From NCBI GenBank assembly GCA_051657165.1, contig JBOFKD010000306.1, positions 1-64,000 on the forward strand: a DNA stretch of 64,000 nt. The letters run 5' to 3'. Position numbers and translations under genes: made by a program. Below the pieces are notes generated by a model that did not search any database, had not been told where the DNA came from, and saw only the letters and a program-made list of their open reading frames with translations. Position 1 is the first letter of the stretch; every line of letters starts with the position of its first letter. Of the stretch, positions 17,910 through 27,452 are shown one piece after another. This stretch comes from UBA7332 sp051657165 (lineage in GTDB: Bacteria; Bacteroidota; Bacteroidia; Bacteroidales; UBA7332).

Positions 17910-19445
17910 ATGAAAATGATGAACAGAACGTTTTTAGTATCAGCAGCTTTCTCTTCTTGTCTTGTTGTTACTTCGCAAAATGTTAAACCAAACGTAGTTC
18001 TTATCTATGCGGATGATCTGGGTTATGGCGATATCGCCTGCAACGGATCAAAGACCATTCAAACGCCTAATATTGACCGGTTAGTTGAAAACGGAGTTCG
18101 TTTCACGAATGCTCATAGTGCGGCTGCTACCAGTACTCCATCCCGTTATGCTATGCTTACCGGAGAATATGCATGGAGACGAAAAGGTACTGAAATCGCA
18201 GATGGTGATGCCGGATTAATTATTCGTCCGAACCGGTACACAATGGCTGATTTGTTTTCGGACAACGGATATAAAACAGCTGCTATTGGTAAATGGCATC
18301 TTGGGATAGGTGATAAAAAGGGCGGACAGGACTGGAATGGACTAATTACGCCTAACCTTTCGGACATAGGATTTCAGTATTCATATATTATGGCCGCTAC
18401 AGGAGACCGTACTCCCTGTGTTTACATAGAGAACGGACGGGTTTGTAATCTGGATCCGAAAGATCCGATTGCGGTTAGTTATAAAGATTCATTCCCTGGC
18501 TATCCGACCGGAAAAAATAATCCGCATCTTTTGAAAATGCAACCTTCACACGGACATAATCAGGCTATTGTAAATGGTGTATCACGTATCGGATATATGA
18601 AGGGCGGACGCTCCGCATTGTGGACTGATGAAACGATTGCAGATACGATTACATCAAAAGCTGTGCGTTTTATTGATGAGAATGCAGCTCATCCTTTCTT
18701 TTTGTATTTTGGAACAAATGATATTCATGTGCCCCGTGTTCCAAATCCACGTTTCGTAGGAAAAAGTGGAATGGGACCGCGAGGAGATGCTATTCTTCAG
18801 TTTGACTGGAGTGTCGGGCAAATTCTGGATAAACTGGAGGCTATGGGCTTATTGTCTAATACATTGATCTTATTATCAAGTGATAATGGACCTGTATTGA
18901 ATGACGGATACCAGGACAGGGCCGAAGAGCTGCTTGGCGAACACAAACCATGGGGAGAATTCAGAGGAGGAAAATACAGTTTGTATGAAGCCGGAACGAG
19001 AGTCCCATGTATTGTGAGCTGGAAAGGAAAGACGAAAGGTCAGGTATCTGATGCACTGATGTGTCAGGTTGACTGGTTTGCTTCATTTGCGTCATTGATA
19101 GGAGGGAACCCGAATAGTGAAGAGACGGATTCTCAAAATCATATGAATGCATGGTTAGGGAAAAGCAAAAAGGGTCGTGAATATCTGGTATTACAGAACG
19201 GAAACAATAATCTTTCTGTGACGGATGGGAAATGGAAATATATTGACTCCGGAAAGGGTTTCTTTAAATCAAAAAATACAAATATAGAGTTGGGAAATAT
19301 GCCCCGGCCTCAGTTGTATAACCTGAAAGAGGATATTTCGGAGAAGCATAATGTGATAGATCAGCATCCGAAGGTTGCGGAAAAATACGCCGCAATTCTG
19401 CAGTCAATTAAAGATGGCCGGGTAGGAATGCCAATTGAACAATAA
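17910..19445 (+). CDS. Serine-type S1 family sulfatase
   Basis: This secreted arylsulfatase-fold enzyme hydrolyses sulfate esters on carbohydrates. It has a signal peptide (about 1-22). The metal-binding start LIYADDLGYGD is followed by the formylglycine motif STPSR (S75 to R79), so the catalytic residue arises from serine and needs an anaerobic maturase (anSME), which is not encoded here. GKWHLG, TNDIHVP and SSDNGPV are further S1 landmarks. The insert GDRTPCVYIENGRV and HNQAIVNGVSRIGYM resembles enzymes acting on galactose or GalNAc sulfate, but the subfamily is a guess. It is a single gene with its own terminator, convergent with the HTCS gene. Confidence 0.92.
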   Translation: MKMMNRTFLVSAAFSSCLVVTSQNVKPNVVLIYADDLGYGDIACNGSKTIQTPNIDRLVENGVRFTNAHSAAATSTPSRYAMLTGEYAWRRKGTEIADGDAGLIIRPNRYTMADLFSDNGYKTAAIGKWHLGIGDKKGGQDWNGLITPNLSDIGFQYSYIMAATGDRTPCVYIENGRVCNLDPKDPIAVSYKDSFPGYPTGKNNPHLLKMQPSHGHNQAIVNGVSRIGYMKGGRSALWTDETIADTITSKAVRFIDENAAHPFFLYFGTNDIHVPRVPNPRFVGKSGMGPRGDAILQFDWSVGQILDKLEAMGLLSNTLILLSSDNGPVLNDGYQDRAEELLGEHKPWGEFRGGKYSLYEAGTRVPCIVSWKGKTKGQVSDALMCQVDWFASFASLIGGNPNSEETDSQNHMNAWLGKSKKGREYLVLQNGNNNLSVTDGKWKYIDSGKGFFKSKNTNIELGNMPRPQLYNLKEDISEKHNVIDQHPKVAEKYAAILQSIKDGRVGMPIEQ

Positions 19446-19456
19446 TTAAGTATAAT

Positions 19457-19505
19457 AAAAGAGCTATATCAGACTCGGGTCAGGAGTCCGGTATAGCTCT
19501 TTTAA
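19457..19505. terminator. Terminator between sulfatase and HTCS genes
   Basis: AAAAGAGCTATA (19457-19468) pairs with TATAGCTCTTTT (19492-19503), with an inner GACTC/GAGTC pair. A T-run on the right and an A-run on the left make it usable in both directions. Confidence 0.88.
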
Positions 19506-19548
19506 ATTTTATATATTAACGGATGAACCGATAAATAACCACCACGCA

Positions 19549-22500
19549 CTAAGCACTTTCTTTGCCTTTTGAACTGTTCTCCGACCGGTACTGAGTAGGA
19601 GTCATTTGCGTGTACTGCTTAAATACAGTGCTGAAATAGCGTTGCTGATTATATCCGACCTTTTCGGAAATTTCAACAATCTGCATATTGGTCTCTTTTA
19701 GCAGAATCATAGCTTTTTTAATACGAATCTCATTGATGAAATCTTTAACGCCTGATCCGGCTATGTTTTTCATCTTGGAATAGAGTGTCGAACGGCTTAC
19801 AGCCATACGGTCTGCCAACATATCTACGTCCAGATCCGGATTCGATATTTCCTCATCAATAATCGTCATAAGTTTCTTCAGAAACATTTCTTCTTCATTG
19901 TTGCAGCAAATCTCTTCCGGCAAAAGAGTATATCCCGAATTTCTGAACTGCTCCTGTAGTTTTAGTCTCAGAGTAAACATGTTTGTAGTAAGACTAAGTA
20001 ATGCCTCCATAGAGAATGGTTTGGTCAGATAAGCATCTGCTCCTGTCTTAAATCCGTAGTGCGTACTGGCTTCGTCTGTTCTGGCTGTCAGTAATATTAC
20101 CGGAATGTGACTGACTTCGACATTCGTCTTTATTTGATGACAGAGTTCATATCCGTTCATTTCAGGCATCATAATATCACTGATGATACAATCGGGCACC
20201 TTCTCAAGCGCTATGCTTAATCCTTCTTTTCCGTTGTAAGCTGTATATACATTTTTAAAGCAGGATAGTAATTCACTTTTCAGATAATTGTTTAGCTCTG
20301 CCTGATCCTCCACAATAAGCACTGTATAGTCTTTAAGAATGGTATAATCCTTATCCGGTGCTTCATTCATCGGAACATCATACTCTTTTTCAGACGTGAT
20401 ACTTTCGGTGAACACAAAGCCTTTCTCTCCGCTATCTTTCACAGAAAGAGGCAGATCTACCCAGAACATAGCCCCTTTTTCTTTGTTCGCTTTGCAACCG
20501 ATGCTACCGTTCATAAGTTCAGCCAGACTTTTAGAATAGGACAGTCCGATTCCTGAACCTCCTCTGTTGTGATTGGCCTGATAGAACCGTTTAAATAACT
20601 TTTCGCTCTCTATACCGTCCAGTCCGATTCCTTCGTCAATAACAGATATGTGGATGCGTTCACCCTTGCTCTCAAGATGAATGCATACTTTGCTATCCTT
20701 GTCCGAAAACTTCAATGCATTAGCAATCAGGTTTGTTATTATTTTGTGGCACTTGTCTTTATCCAGTCTGACAGATAAATTTTCCGTAATATCTGCAGAA
20801 TAGTCAAGGGTTATCTGTTTTGCTGTAAATTCCAGTCTGAAATCTTCTATAATTTCCTGCATAAACTCGTTCGGGTCGAAAGCTGAGAGACGAAGTTCAT
20901 TCTGACTTAATTCCATTTTGCGTATATCCAGCACCATGTCAATCACATTTCTCATCTGCTTTGTTTGCTTATATACGCTCAGAAGAGTTTCCCGGGATGT
21001 CTCTTTATTGAAATTATCATTTTTCAGTAATCGCTCTACGGGAGCAGAGATCAGTGTCAGAGGTGTTCTGAGCTCATGATTGATATTGATGAGGAATCTG
21101 ATTTTCTGTTCCGACATCTCCTTCTCATGTTCTGCAATTTTTCTGGCAATGATCTTTGCATGTTTCTTTCTGTAACTAACCCAGATGTAGTACAGAGCAG
21201 CTAAGAATGAAGCAAGTATAATAAGCTTAAACCACCAGGTTTGCCACCAGAATGGAGAAACAATCAGTGTGATAATTGTGGATTGTGCGCTCCACTTTCC
21301 TTCATTGTTGCGGGTCTGAACCTTCAGTACATACTTACCCGGGCGCAGCTTAGTAAAGCGGATGGCCGGATCTGTTGTAGCTGTGTAACCGTCATTTAGT
21401 CCTTCCAGTTTATAACGAATTACTTTCTGATTGAAAAAGGACTGATTCTTTACAATCAGCCTCAGATCAATGGTCTGGTTTGTCGGAGGAATGGTGATTG
21501 TCCGGTTTGTTTCGGGCGAAAAACCAGTCAGCAGATCTCCGTTTAGTTTTAACTCTACGGGTGCAATGAAAGACGAGACCGAATCGTTGTTTCTTTGCTG
21601 TGTCATGATACGCTGAAATCCGTTTACACCTCCGAAATAAATATCTCCGTTATCCGCACTGAAAGTTGCTTTGGAAATGTAGATGTTGGGTTGTACGCCG
21701 TCAGAAACGCCATATTCCCAAAACTGATTGTTATGCTTCTGATAACAATAGAGTTTGTTGGATGCACCGATCCATAATAAACTGTCGCTTGAAGTGCATA
21801 ATGTTGATATTCTTTTGAATATATGATTGTTTTCAAGCTTGTATTTATCATTTGTGCTGTCAAACTTCCAGAGTCCCTGCTCAGAGCCAATCCAGAAGAT
21901 GCCCGATTCGTCTCTTATGATAGATGCGATATCTACTCTTAGTCTCTTCTTCACATCAGAGATAGTAGAAATTGTGTTTTTTGAAATATCAAATTTGTAA
22001 ATTTTTGTCGGGGAATAGGTATAAACGATATGGCCTTCATGATCAATATATTTCAGCCCTCCGTCTATAGAGTCAGCCGACCATTTATTAATACACTCCA
22101 GTTTATTTTTTGAGACAGAGTACAGATAGATATATTCATTCATAATGAGTATACTATCTTTGTTGATATTTTTCAGAGTTGTTCCTATCCAGCGATTATT
22201 GTTGCTGCTCTCTTCCATCTGGAAAGGAGGATTTCTGATAGTACCTGTGTGTATGTTGAACAGATTCAGGCTGCCGTGAAAGTAGCTCAATAGTAGTTCA
22301 TTATCGGAGAATTTGGCAATGGATGTAACTTTTCGTCTGAAAGTAGAAGGATAGTGCTTAAACTTTTCTTTCTCCGGATCAAACTGATTAATTCCGTTAC
22401 CATCTGTACCGATCCATATATTTCCGTTTTCATCTTCATAGAAAGATGATACTGTACGTTCGCTGATTCCGTGCTCAGAGTTCGGATAACTATGTGTGTA

Positions 22501-23493
22501 ACTACGGATGAAATTGGATTTAGTACCAATCACACCCCCTCTGATTGTTCCCAGCCATATATTATTGTATTCGTCCTGATATATCCGGGATACAGAATTT
22601 ACAGGAAGAGAATTCGGATCTTCCGGATTGTAAGAAAGATTATGAAATTTGAAGTTGCTGTCTAACCGGGATATGCCGTTCCCATCAGTACCTATCCATA
22701 AATTTCCGTCAGCAGCAATCTGAAGATCCAGAATAACGTTGTAGCAAAGCTCTGAATTTTCAGTTGTGAAATGCCGTATCAATTCTCCTTTTTTTGAATA
22801 GGCAAACAGGCCGTCACCATATGAACTAAGCCATATAATTCCGTTTTTGTCAATGCATAAGTCGGTAATCTGAGATGAAGGATGGAACTTCTCCTGAAAC
22901 AGTTGTCCTGTTTTGATGTCACATCTGAATATTCCGCGCCATCTTGTACCTATAAGCAGAGTGTTCTCGTCTAATGCCGCTATTTTTACAGACAGAGGTA
23001 TTGTACGTATATTAGGCTGAAAAAACGTAGTGCGGAATGTCTGATCTTTGTAATAGAAGCTGATCATACGGTCCGTAGTAAAGAAAATCATACGGTCGTC
23101 AGTCTGAAAACAGGATTTAATAATTACGCGTTTCAGTTCGTCGGGTCTCTCGAAATTATCTTTCTCTCTGTTGTATCTGACCACAGAGTGATTTGTACCG
23201 ATCCACAGATTTTTTGAATGGTCCTCTTTTATAAAATGAATCTGATTTCCGGATATGGATGTTGAGTCGGTTTTAATATTGAAATACTGTCGCATCTCAT
23301 CCCCGTCGTAGCGGTTGAGTCCGAAATTCGTTCCAATCCAGAGTATACCTTTATAATCCCTGCATATATCATGTACGGATGTCTGAGACAATCCCTCTTT
23401 AAGAGATATCTCATAAAAACTCAATTTAAACTCAGCGGATAATTTTGTGCAAAACGATAAAATAATAGCGAGAGTAATAAATAAGATTCTCAT
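19549..23493 (-). CDS. Full-length hybrid two-component system regulator (HTCS)
   Basis: This single-chain regulator senses a periplasmic oligosaccharide and activates transcription of a glycan locus. Domains in order are: signal peptide (about 1-20); a long ligand-binding beta-propeller of Reg_prop repeats (about 25-640; many WIGT, LWIGS and DGNGI units); Y_Y_Y domain (about 655-765); one membrane helix (about 772-792); HisKA with H806 in NHELRTPL; HATPase ending GGSGIGLSYSK; receiver with D1106 in ISDIMMPEM and Lys in LTKPFS; and AraC-type DNA-binding domain (about 1215-1305). The length of 1314 residues is normal for the class. It lies head-to-head with the 23856 operon, its likely target. 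Confidence 0.95.
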   Translation of the reverse strand: MRILFITLAIILSFCTKLSAEFKLSFYEISLKEGLSQTSVHDICRDYKGILWIGTNFGLNRYDGDEMRQYFNIKTDSTSISGNQIHFIKEDHSKNLWIGTNHSVVRYNREKDNFERPDELKRVIIKSCFQTDDRMIFFTTDRMISFYYKDQTFRTTFFQPNIRTIPLSVKIAALDENTLLIGTRWRGIFRCDIKTGQLFQEKFHPSSQITDLCIDKNGIIWLSSYGDGLFAYSKKGELIRHFTTENSELCYNVILDLQIAADGNLWIGTDGNGISRLDSNFKFHNLSYNPEDPNSLPVNSVSRIYQDEYNNIWLGTIRGGVIGTKSNFIRSYTHSYPNSEHGISERTVSSFYEDENGNIWIGTDGNGINQFDPEKEKFKHYPSTFRRKVTSIAKFSDNELLLSYFHGSLNLFNIHTGTIRNPPFQMEESSNNNRWIGTTLKNINKDSILIMNEYIYLYSVSKNKLECINKWSADSIDGGLKYIDHEGHIVYTYSPTKIYKFDISKNTISTISDVKKRLRVDIASIIRDESGIFWIGSEQGLWKFDSTNDKYKLENNHIFKRISTLCTSSDSLLWIGASNKLYCYQKHNNQFWEYGVSDGVQPNIYISKATFSADNGDIYFGGVNGFQRIMTQQRNNDSVSSFIAPVELKLNGDLLTGFSPETNRTITIPPTNQTIDLRLIVKNQSFFNQKVIRYKLEGLNDGYTATTDPAIRFTKLRPGKYVLKVQTRNNEGKWSAQSTIITLIVSPFWWQTWWFKLIILASFLAALYYIWVSYRKKHAKIIARKIAEHEKEMSEQKIRFLININHELRTPLTLISAPVERLLKNDNFNKETSRETLLSVYKQTKQMRNVIDMVLDIRKMELSQNELRLSAFDPNEFMQEIIEDFRLEFTAKQITLDYSADITENLSVRLDKDKCHKIITNLIANALKFSDKDSKVCIHLESKGERIHISVIDEGIGLDGIESEKLFKRFYQANHNRGGSGIGLSYSKSLAELMNGSIGCKANKEKGAMFWVDLPLSVKDSGEKGFVFTESITSEKEYDVPMNEAPDKDYTILKDYTVLIVEDQAELNNYLKSELLSCFKNVYTAYNGKEGLSIALEKVPDCIISDIMMPEMNGYELCHQIKTNVEVSHIPVILLTARTDEASTHYGFKTGADAYLTKPFSMEALLSLTTNMFTLRLKLQEQFRNSGYTLLPEEICCNNEEEMFLKKLMTIIDEEISNPDLDVDMLADRMAVSRSTLYSKMKNIAGSGVKDFINEIRIKKAMILLKETNMQIVEISEKVGYNQQRYFSTVFKQYTQMTPTQYRSENSSKGKESA

Positions 23494-23855
23494 CTGGTTC
23501 TTTCAATTTTTATATCAATAATTACAAAGATATGAAAATATCAATAATCTTTTGAAGCATAAATTCTGACTTATTTGGTTTTTATCACTCTTTTGTCATG
23601 TTGAAGATACGCTGAAAGGATTTCAAAACCCTTTATTTATCGAATATTCAGGCTTCGTATTCGTGTGTTTTTGTGTACGTGACAGAAGTCTTTGTCCGGT
23701 TTTGTACAGTGTCGTAAATCATTAATTAATAGTCTTTTTGAACGATTTTTGAAAAATGTCGGACGTTTTTGAACAGCTCGGAGAGGCTTACATGGATACT
23801 TTTGCGTATCACTCTCAGGGAGGGTGATATGTGAACTTTATAAAATTATTTTACT
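23494..23855. promoter_or_regulatory. Divergent control region, HTCS / GH18-SusCD operon
   Basis: This 362-bp gene-free region contains TATCTTTG on the minus strand (forward CAAAGATA, 23525-23532), 32 bp before the HTCS start. TACTTTTG on the plus strand (23797-23804) is 52 bp before the 23856 start. A TTTG at 23768-23771 lies 25 nt upstream of the latter, longer than the usual spacing. The operator candidate at 23735-23773 sits immediately upstream. Confidence 0.6.
23735..23773 (+). promoter_or_regulatory. Triple TTTTTGAA direct repeat, candidate HTCS operator
   Basis: TTTTTGAA occurs at 23735, 23746 and 23766. The steps of 11 and 20 bp place all three on about the same face of the helix, ending 23 bp before the -7-like box of the GH18-SusCD operon. 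AraC-type outputs bind direct repeats next to promoters, so the regulator encoded divergently is a plausible binder. This is inference from position and spacing. Confidence 0.45.
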
Positions 23856-24803
23856 ATGAAAAAAAACTTTTACTCTTTTATTCCTTATGTAATGACATTC
23901 TTGTTTTGTGGATCATCTCTGTTTGCACAGACTGATGTAACACCTTCGAAATTTAAGTTTAGCGGAATGTCAGCCGGCACGACAACAATTTTTGATGAAG
24001 TAGTAAGTGGTGCTAACCCACCATCGAATTATGCACCGGCACAAAATAATACAAACGGATACGCAATTATTGGCGGAGCTCCGGGATTCTATCCGGCAGC
24101 AGGAAATGCTATAAAGAACAATACATCTATCGTATTTCATCCTGAAATGGGAAATAATGTTTTGATGTTTAAAGGTAAAAACTCTCAGGAATCACTAGGA
24201 GTAGCAAACCCTGAAACGGTAGGAGGTTTCTGGTCGATGAATTTCTATGCGAATAAGAGTATTCCGGCTAAAACAAATGTACGGGTTTCTGTAATTATGA
24301 AATGTGTTGCCGAATCTTCATTCGGAGCAAATGATGCCGTTAAACTATCTGTAACCAGTTTAGCAAACAGTGTTTTAGTTCCCGATCAGGAAGCTATTTA
24401 TTTTATGGATGAAGGATGGTGGATTTTTGAAACAGACTTCATGGTTCCCGAAACATCAGGTTGTCCTCCACGATTTAAATTTTCAGTGGATGGAGGTAAA
24501 GCCGATAATTTATCATTCTATATGACTGATATCAGACTAACAGCAAATCCTTCAGGAAGTCCGGTCATTGACGAATATGTACCAACCAGTGAGGAAATGA
24601 CGGACATGGATGCTGTAAATGTTTATGCTTATGACGGACACCTTTATGTGTCAGGACACAATAATGCATCTGTAAAAGTTTATAATATTTCCGGTAGTAT
24701 GATTTATTCAGCAGAAAATACCGGAGATCAGTTTACAAAATCTTTAGCAAAAGGATTTTATCTGGTTCAGGTAGGTGAAAAAGTGGTTAAAATCACAATT
24801 TGA
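23856..24803 (+). CDS. Secreted protein with C-terminal sorting-like domain, function unknown
   Basis: I do not recognise a catalytic family. The 315-residue protein has a signal peptide (about 1-25, SLFAQ). A jelly-roll-like beta body follows (about 30-230), with aromatic stretches such as GGFWSMNFYANKS and EGWWIFETDFMVP, typical of carbohydrate-binding modules. The C-terminus (about 250-315: VNVYAYDGHLYVSG, VKVYNISGSMIYS, LAKGFYLVQVG) resembles a type IX secretion/Por sorting domain. It is first in the operon, 107 bp before the GH18 gene, so a surface glycan-binding partner for that enzyme is a reasonable guess. DUF4627 is a family worth comparing. Confidence 0.6.
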   Translation: MKKNFYSFIPYVMTFLFCGSSLFAQTDVTPSKFKFSGMSAGTTTIFDEVVSGANPPSNYAPAQNNTNGYAIIGGAPGFYPAAGNAIKNNTSIVFHPEMGNNVLMFKGKNSQESLGVANPETVGGFWSMNFYANKSIPAKTNVRVSVIMKCVAESSFGANDAVKLSVTSLANSVLVPDQEAIYFMDEGWWIFETDFMVPETSGCPPRFKFSVDGGKADNLSFYMTDIRLTANPSGSPVIDEYVPTSEEMTDMDAVNVYAYDGHLYVSGHNNASVKVYNISGSMIYSAENTGDQFTKSLAKGFYLVQVGEKVVKITI

Positions 24804-24843
24804 TTTTAATAGATATAACTTCTTGGGTTGATATTTAATTATT

Positions 24844-24879
24844 CAGTTTGAAGGTTGTCACCATGCAGCCTTCAAACTG
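24844..24879 (+). other. Hairpin between the CTD protein and GH18 genes
   Basis: CAGTTTGAAGG (24844-24854) and CCTTCAAACTG (24869-24879) form a perfect 11-bp stem with a 14-nt loop. No T-run follows directly (TTTTATT begins about 11 nt later). It may act as a partial terminator or mRNA processing site that makes the first gene more abundant than the rest. Confidence 0.5.
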
Positions 24880-24910
24880 TAATCTGAGTCTTTTATTAGA
24901 TTAGCTATAT

Positions 24911-27439
24911 ATGAAAAAACTATTGCTTTCAGCACTCTTATCACTGAGTTCTTTCTCTGGTTTCGCACAATCCACAAATTACGCGCTGGCGCTTGATGGA
25001 TCGAATGGTGTGCAGGTAAATAATTTCTCTGTTTTTAATTCTCTGTCAGAATTCTCATTTCAAACTTATTTGTATCTTGATGAGTGGTCATCTAATGCTG
25101 TTATTTTTACACAAAGCTCAGGTAATAATTCAATTTCGTTGTCTTTAGGTAATACACCTCAGGAGGGACTTTTATTATCAATCTGTAAAGACGGCAAAAG
25201 CTGGACACAGACATTGAGTAGCATTCATTTAAAGCAATGGCAAAACTTGTCATTATTATTTAACTCAGGCGCAGCTGATAAAGTGCAATTTTTTATTAAT
25301 GGCAAAGCGCAGGAGATCGTAGTTTCAAATCCCGATGTACCTTCCTCATTACCAGCTATTCAGTCTCCGCTGTATTTGGGGAGTAATCTGAAAGGCCGCA
25401 TAGATGAAGTGCGATTCTGGGATAAAGCACTCACAGCTGATGAGTTAAGCTGGAATAATACAGTTAATGAATTTCATCCGCAATATGAATCACTGGCTTT
25501 ATACTGGAAATTTGATCAGGATCAGTGTGAAAATATTGTGGACTATAAAGGAAATTATCATGCGGCTTTGTATCCAGTAAGCCGCAAGGAGGTTTCAGAT
25601 AATGAAAATCTGAAATACAGAATCGTATCCGGATATACGAGCTTCCCCCGAATGATCGACAGACCTTATATTGATCAGAATATGTATGATATGACAAATG
25701 ATCTGATCATATTATCGGCCAAAGTTCTGCCGGATGGAAGAATCTTTATGGAGTATCCGGACAACACGGATAAGCAGAATCAAGTTAGTTATATTTCCGA
25801 ATATAAAGGACGAAAAGGAATCCTCGGATTTAACGGAGGTGAGACTAAAATGGATGTTGGTGCAGAGACTTTTATGGAAAGTCCTTTAAGAGCCACACCG
25901 GCAGCCACATTTGAAGGCTGGTTCTTTATTGAAGAATGGAAAGAAGGAGCTTATCTGATAAATAAAAAAGATAATAACGGTCAGGAAATCTCGGTTCGTC
26001 TGGGTGCGGAAAGTGACAAAGCTCTGATTGTGAAGCTCAATAGTTATGAGTTTATCTCTAAAAACAAATTAAATCCGGGCAGCTGGCAGCATATTGCTGT
26101 TAAGATGAATGCTGCATCCAGCCGCTTTAACCGTAAGGTGCGCTTTCAGTATGATGCCGGTACGGAATATTTTGCCGATATTGCACCTTCATCCGGCGAT
26201 TTAAATGAAATTCCGTTGATGGACCAGTCTGCTACCTTAATGGGAGAAGGGTTTAGCGGGAAAATGGATGAAGTAATGATCTGGAGATCAGACCGGAGTG
26301 AAAGCAATGTGAAAGTGGATGCCACAAAAGGATATAGCTATCCGACAGGGGAGTGGTCAGATATTTTGCTTTGTTCATACTGGAAAGGGGATAATCAGGA
26401 AATACCGGGACTAGACTCACAGTCCTGGACAGAAATGGAAAAGTACATGAGAAGCATGTACCAGAATAAAAGGGGATTCAAAGTTCGCTATGGTCTTATC
26501 TCTGCTGAAGGCGAACAATGGAAATCAATGATAGCCGATCGTGATAAACTGAATACTTTTGTAGATCAGGTAGCTGCATTAGTACCTCATACAGACGGGA
26601 TTGATGTTGATTTTGAATGGTGCTACAGCCAGTCAGAATGGAATGATTACGGAAATATGGTGGAAAGATTGCGTGCTGTAGTTCCGGCTGATAAAGTATT
26701 TACCTGCTCGCTGCATGCCGTAGCTTATAAACTGGATAAAAAATACATTGACATGGTCGATTATTTTACATTCCAGATCTATGGACCATCGCCTGATATA
26801 TGGCCTTACGAGAGATATGTAAAAGCATATAATGATTTTAAAAGCCAGGGATATCCGAATGATAAAATATTGATGTCAATCGGAACACTTGCTACCAATG
26901 CACAGAAATCTGTAGTAGGGTATAAGAATGTGATTGAAGCGAATCCGGGCATCTCTAAAGATAAGGATCAGGCTTTATATAATGGCAGTAATTATACATT
27001 TAACGGTGTGAATACAATCAAAAAGAAAATGCAGTTTATTGTAGATCACAATATTGCCGGATCCATGTATTTTGATATGGGGAATGATATGAGAGTATCA
27101 AATGAGTACAGCCTTATTAAAGCAATGAATGATGTAATTGCTTCAAACGTAGATACACTGATAACAAAAGCCGATATAGAAACTTCTGTTGATAAACTGG
27201 CAGAGGAAACGGCGTCAGTTCGTATATATCCGAATCCCGGACCGGGAGTATTTCAGGTAAGATTACCTTATGATGAAGATGCCGACTGTCAGATATTCAA
27301 CTTAGACGGAGTGGTTATCAGCAGACATAAACTGATGAATGAGGAAAAACTGAATCTGACGCACTTATCAAAAGGAAGTTATCTTGTATCTATACAACAA
27401 AAGGGGAAAAAATATTTCAATAAAATATATATCAAATAA
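24911..27439 (+). CDS. LamG-LamG-GH18 endoglycosidase with type IX sorting domain
   Basis: This is a large secreted GH18 enzyme. It has a signal peptide (about 1-19), a first concanavalin-like LamG domain (about 20-200), a linker, a second LamG domain (about 310-475) and a GH18 barrel (about 480-745). The DxxDxDxE motif DGIDVDFE has its catalytic Glu at residue 569. The tail (about 765-842) reads VRIYPNPGPGVF to GSYLVSIQQKGKK, a classical type A T9SS sorting domain. GH18 members in SusCD loci usually release N-glycans by cutting the chitobiose core; chitinase activity is the alternative. The gene sits 13 bp before a SusC gene. Delivery to the surface by T9SS, rather than by lipidation, is the notable point. 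Confidence 0.88.
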   Translation: MKKLLLSALLSLSSFSGFAQSTNYALALDGSNGVQVNNFSVFNSLSEFSFQTYLYLDEWSSNAVIFTQSSGNNSISLSLGNTPQEGLLLSICKDGKSWTQTLSSIHLKQWQNLSLLFNSGAADKVQFFINGKAQEIVVSNPDVPSSLPAIQSPLYLGSNLKGRIDEVRFWDKALTADELSWNNTVNEFHPQYESLALYWKFDQDQCENIVDYKGNYHAALYPVSRKEVSDNENLKYRIVSGYTSFPRMIDRPYIDQNMYDMTNDLIILSAKVLPDGRIFMEYPDNTDKQNQVSYISEYKGRKGILGFNGGETKMDVGAETFMESPLRATPAATFEGWFFIEEWKEGAYLINKKDNNGQEISVRLGAESDKALIVKLNSYEFISKNKLNPGSWQHIAVKMNAASSRFNRKVRFQYDAGTEYFADIAPSSGDLNEIPLMDQSATLMGEGFSGKMDEVMIWRSDRSESNVKVDATKGYSYPTGEWSDILLCSYWKGDNQEIPGLDSQSWTEMEKYMRSMYQNKRGFKVRYGLISAEGEQWKSMIADRDKLNTFVDQVAALVPHTDGIDVDFEWCYSQSEWNDYGNMVERLRAVVPADKVFTCSLHAVAYKLDKKYIDMVDYFTFQIYGPSPDIWPYERYVKAYNDFKSQGYPNDKILMSIGTLATNAQKSVVGYKNVIEANPGISKDKDQALYNGSNYTFNGVNTIKKKMQFIVDHNIAGSMYFDMGNDMRVSNEYSLIKAMNDVIASNVDTLITKADIETSVDKLAEETASVRIYPNPGPGVFQVRLPYDEDADCQIFNLDGVVISRHKLMNEEKLNLTHLSKGSYLVSIQQKGKKYFNKIYIK

Positions 27440-27452
27440 CGATTAATTGTCT

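Noticed and set aside
27447..27452. TTG start for the second SusC
   Set aside because: ATG 27453 two codons later gives the better start; nothing is gained from the extra residues.
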